Shown in pieces: positions 6,332-7,601 of a stretch of DNA of 7,601 bases; the stretch's first letter is position 1, and every line of letters starts with the position of its first letter. The notes below the pieces were generated by a model. The model did not search any database, was not told the origin of the DNA, and was given only the letters and a program-made list of their open reading frames with translations. Origin of the DNA: Acidimicrobiia bacterium (lineage in GTDB: Bacteria > Actinomycetota > Acidimicrobiia > Spongiisociales > UBA5794); assembly GCA_013001485.1 (NCBI GenBank), contig JABDMN010000197.1, positions 1 through 7,601 on the forward strand. Direction: 5' to 3'. The position numbers were made by a program, and so were the translations under genes.

Positions 6332-6341
6332 CGTGACCCTC

Positions 6342-7106
6342 ATGCGAGAGATCCTTTCCGACCTGGTTGCCGAGCAGCAGGCGCTCGATCAGTTCCTTCA
6401 GCGCGCCAACGACCGCCACTGGAAGCTGCCCACCCCGGCAGAGGGCTGGTCGGTGCTCGACCAGGTCAGCCACCTCGCCCACGTCGACAGCTTCGCCGCT
6501 GAGGTGATCGAGGGCGGCCAGGCCGTCCTCGCTGCCGCCAAGGTCACCGACATTGACGAGTGGACCGCCCGAGGCGTGGCCATGGGCAAAGGAAGACGTC
6601 ACCAGGAGATCGTCGAATGGTGGCGCGCCGGGAGGGCGAGTCTCGTGGATGCGCTCTCGCGCCGCGAAGCCAAAGATCGCATCCCGTGGGTGCTCGGGCC
6701 GATGAGCGCCCGCGCCTTTGCCACCCTTCGGCTCATGGAGACATGGGCACATGGTCTCGACCTCAAGGACGCGCTCGTGGACTACCTGAAGATCGGCGAG
6801 GAGGAAGATGACCCCTACGCCGACACTCCGAGGATTCGCCACGTTGCCTGGTTGGCTCACCGCATGCTCCCGTTCGCCTTCGCAGACGCCGGCGAGGAGT
6901 TCCCGGAGTCCGGGATACGGGTAGAACTGGTCGGACCGAAGTTCTCTCGCTGGGTGTACGGGTCAGAGGACACCGATCAGGTCATCAAGGGACACGCCGG
7001 CGAGTTCTGTCGCGTCGCCGTGCAGCGGCTCGAAGCCGACGAGACTGGCCTGAAGACCGAGGGCGATTCCGCAGAGACGGCCCTCGGGCTGCTGCGGGCC
7101 TACTGA
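6342..7106 (+). CDS. TIGR03084-type putative metal-binding protein (DinB/MDMPI-like)
   Basis: This 254-residue protein belongs to the DinB / mycothiol-dependent maleylpyruvate isomerase (MDMPI) superfamily by pattern. The N-terminal four-helix bundle carries GWSVLDQVSHLAHVDSFA (35-52) and METWAHGLDLKD (132-143). H44 (or H47), E133 and H137 correspond in spacing to the His-Glu-His metal site of the MDMPI enzymes. The C-terminal half (about 180-254), ending with GHAGEFCRVAVQRL (217-230), matches the TIGR03084 style as I remember it. Members occur mostly in actinobacteria and their reaction is unknown; a mycothiol- or metal-dependent role is inference. ATG 6342 was preferred to GTG 6333 because of the TAGAAT box just upstream. 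The next gene starts one base after this stop, so the two are probably co-transcribed. Confidence 0.88.
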   Translation: MREILSDLVAEQQALDQFLQRANDRHWKLPTPAEGWSVLDQVSHLAHVDSFAAEVIEGGQAVLAAAKVTDIDEWTARGVAMGKGRRHQEIVEWWRAGRASLVDALSRREAKDRIPWVLGPMSARAFATLRLMETWAHGLDLKDALVDYLKIGEEEDDPYADTPRIRHVAWLAHRMLPFAFADAGEEFPESGIRVELVGPKFSRWVYGSEDTDQVIKGHAGEFCRVAVQRLEADETGLKTEGDSAETALGLLRAY

Positions 7107-7107
7107 G

Positions 7108-7601
7108 GTGGGCGCCGGAGACCTCCCCCGGCTCATCGGAATGGTTCACCTCGGTCCCCTTCCGGGGGCCCCAGGGTTCGACGATGACTTCGACAACCTC
7201 ATCGAAGATGCCGTCACCGACGCCGAGCGGCTTGAGGCAGCCGGGTTCGACGGCCTGATGATCGAGAACTTCGGCGACGCTCCGTTCTTCGCCGACGACG
7301 TCCCCAAGGTGACCATCGCTGCGATGACCCGGGTTGTGTCGGACATTGCTGCTGCGGTCGGTGTCCCATTCGGTGTGAATGTTCTACGCAACGACGCTCT
7401 CGGCGCGTTGGCGGTCGCTGCCGCCACCGACGCCGCCTTTATCCGGGTCAACGTCCTCTCGGGACAGATGGCCACCGACCAAGGACCGATAGTGGGGCGG
7501 GCTGCCGAGGTGGCCCGAATGCGTCGGTCGATCGCCCCCGACACCCTGGTCCTCGCCGATGTGTTTGTGAAGCATGCCACGCCGCCGCCAAGCCTCTCCC
7601 T
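7108..7601 (+). CDS. BtpA/SgcQ-family TIM-barrel protein, 3' end cut by the window
   Basis: The first 164 codons are present and open to the window edge. Family blocks are clear: LIGMVHLGPLPGAP (9-22), GFDGLMIENFGDAPF (46-60), PFGVNVLRNDALGALA (87-102), AAFIRVNVLSGQMATDQG (109-126), GRAAEVARMRR (130-140) and LADVFVKHATPP (149-160). BtpA itself is needed for photosystem I accumulation in cyanobacteria, while SgcQ is a related protein of a carbohydrate cluster. In other bacteria the role is unknown, and nothing photosynthetic is visible here. GTG 7108 was chosen because the first strand, LIGMVHL, begins soon after it; ATG 7141 would remove part of that strand. No Shine-Dalgarno is seen, so coupling to the preceding stop at 7104-7106 is likely. 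Confidence 0.9.
   Translation, partial: MGAGDLPRLIGMVHLGPLPGAPGFDDDFDNLIEDAVTDAERLEAAGFDGLMIENFGDAPFFADDVPKVTIAAMTRVVSDIAAAVGVPFGVNVLRNDALGALAVAAATDAAFIRVNVLSGQMATDQGPIVGRAAEVARMRRSIAPDTLVLADVFVKHATPPPSLS

Noticed and set aside
6042..6860. Minus-strand open reading of 272 codons across the LOG and TIGR03084-type genes
   Set aside because: It spans two recognised plus-strand genes and the promoter between them, and its translation shows no family pattern.
7146..7580. Minus-strand reading of 144 codons at the right edge
   Set aside because: It is the complement of the strongly recognisable BtpA-family coding region.

Overview
The window is GC-rich bacterial DNA packed with genes. It most resembles an actinobacterium, possibly of the Acidimicrobiia; the class is a guess from protein style, not a search. 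Supporting points are the high GC, a mycothiol-synthase-like tandem GNAT protein, a TIGR03084/maleylpyruvate-isomerase-like protein (families typical of mycothiol producers), and several starts that look leaderless, with a TANNNT box 6-7 bases before the ATG. I see no RNA gene, CRISPR array, insertion sequence or prophage gene.

Left part (1-3379): a 158-base non-coding leader holds a GC-rich hairpin and a 49-base array of seven in-phase heptamers. It is followed by a tightly coupled two-gene unit. The first gene is a 742-residue protein with an HExxH motif near its N-terminus and a CobT-like von Willebrand factor A (VWA) domain at its C-terminus. The second is a 330-residue CobS/MoxR-like AAA+ protein whose start overlaps the first gene's stop (TGATG). 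Together they form an AAA-VWA pair of the CobS-CobT / NorQ-NorD / CbbQ-CbbO kind. No chelatase large subunit (CobN) is visible. The AAA+ protein has unusual Walker residues: GxxGxGK is followed by Asp rather than Ser/Thr, and the Walker B Asp is Ser. This pair is the best candidate here for an undescribed system.

Middle part (3380-5242): a small four-helix membrane protein (minus strand) converges on the AAA+ gene, and their stop codons abut inside a perfect 16-bp palindrome. Divergent from it is yajQ, which converges on a tandem GNAT acetyltransferase; the two stop codons share one CTAG. The GNAT gene diverges from a LOG-family gene across only 46 bases, with mirror-image TAGCGT boxes each 7 bases from its ATG.

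Right part (5243-7601): the LOG-family gene carries a one-base frameshift near 5888, after which the homologous reading continues in another frame to 6318. Next come a TIGR03084-type putative metal-binding protein and, one base after its stop, the beginning of a BtpA-family TIM-barrel protein cut by the window edge.
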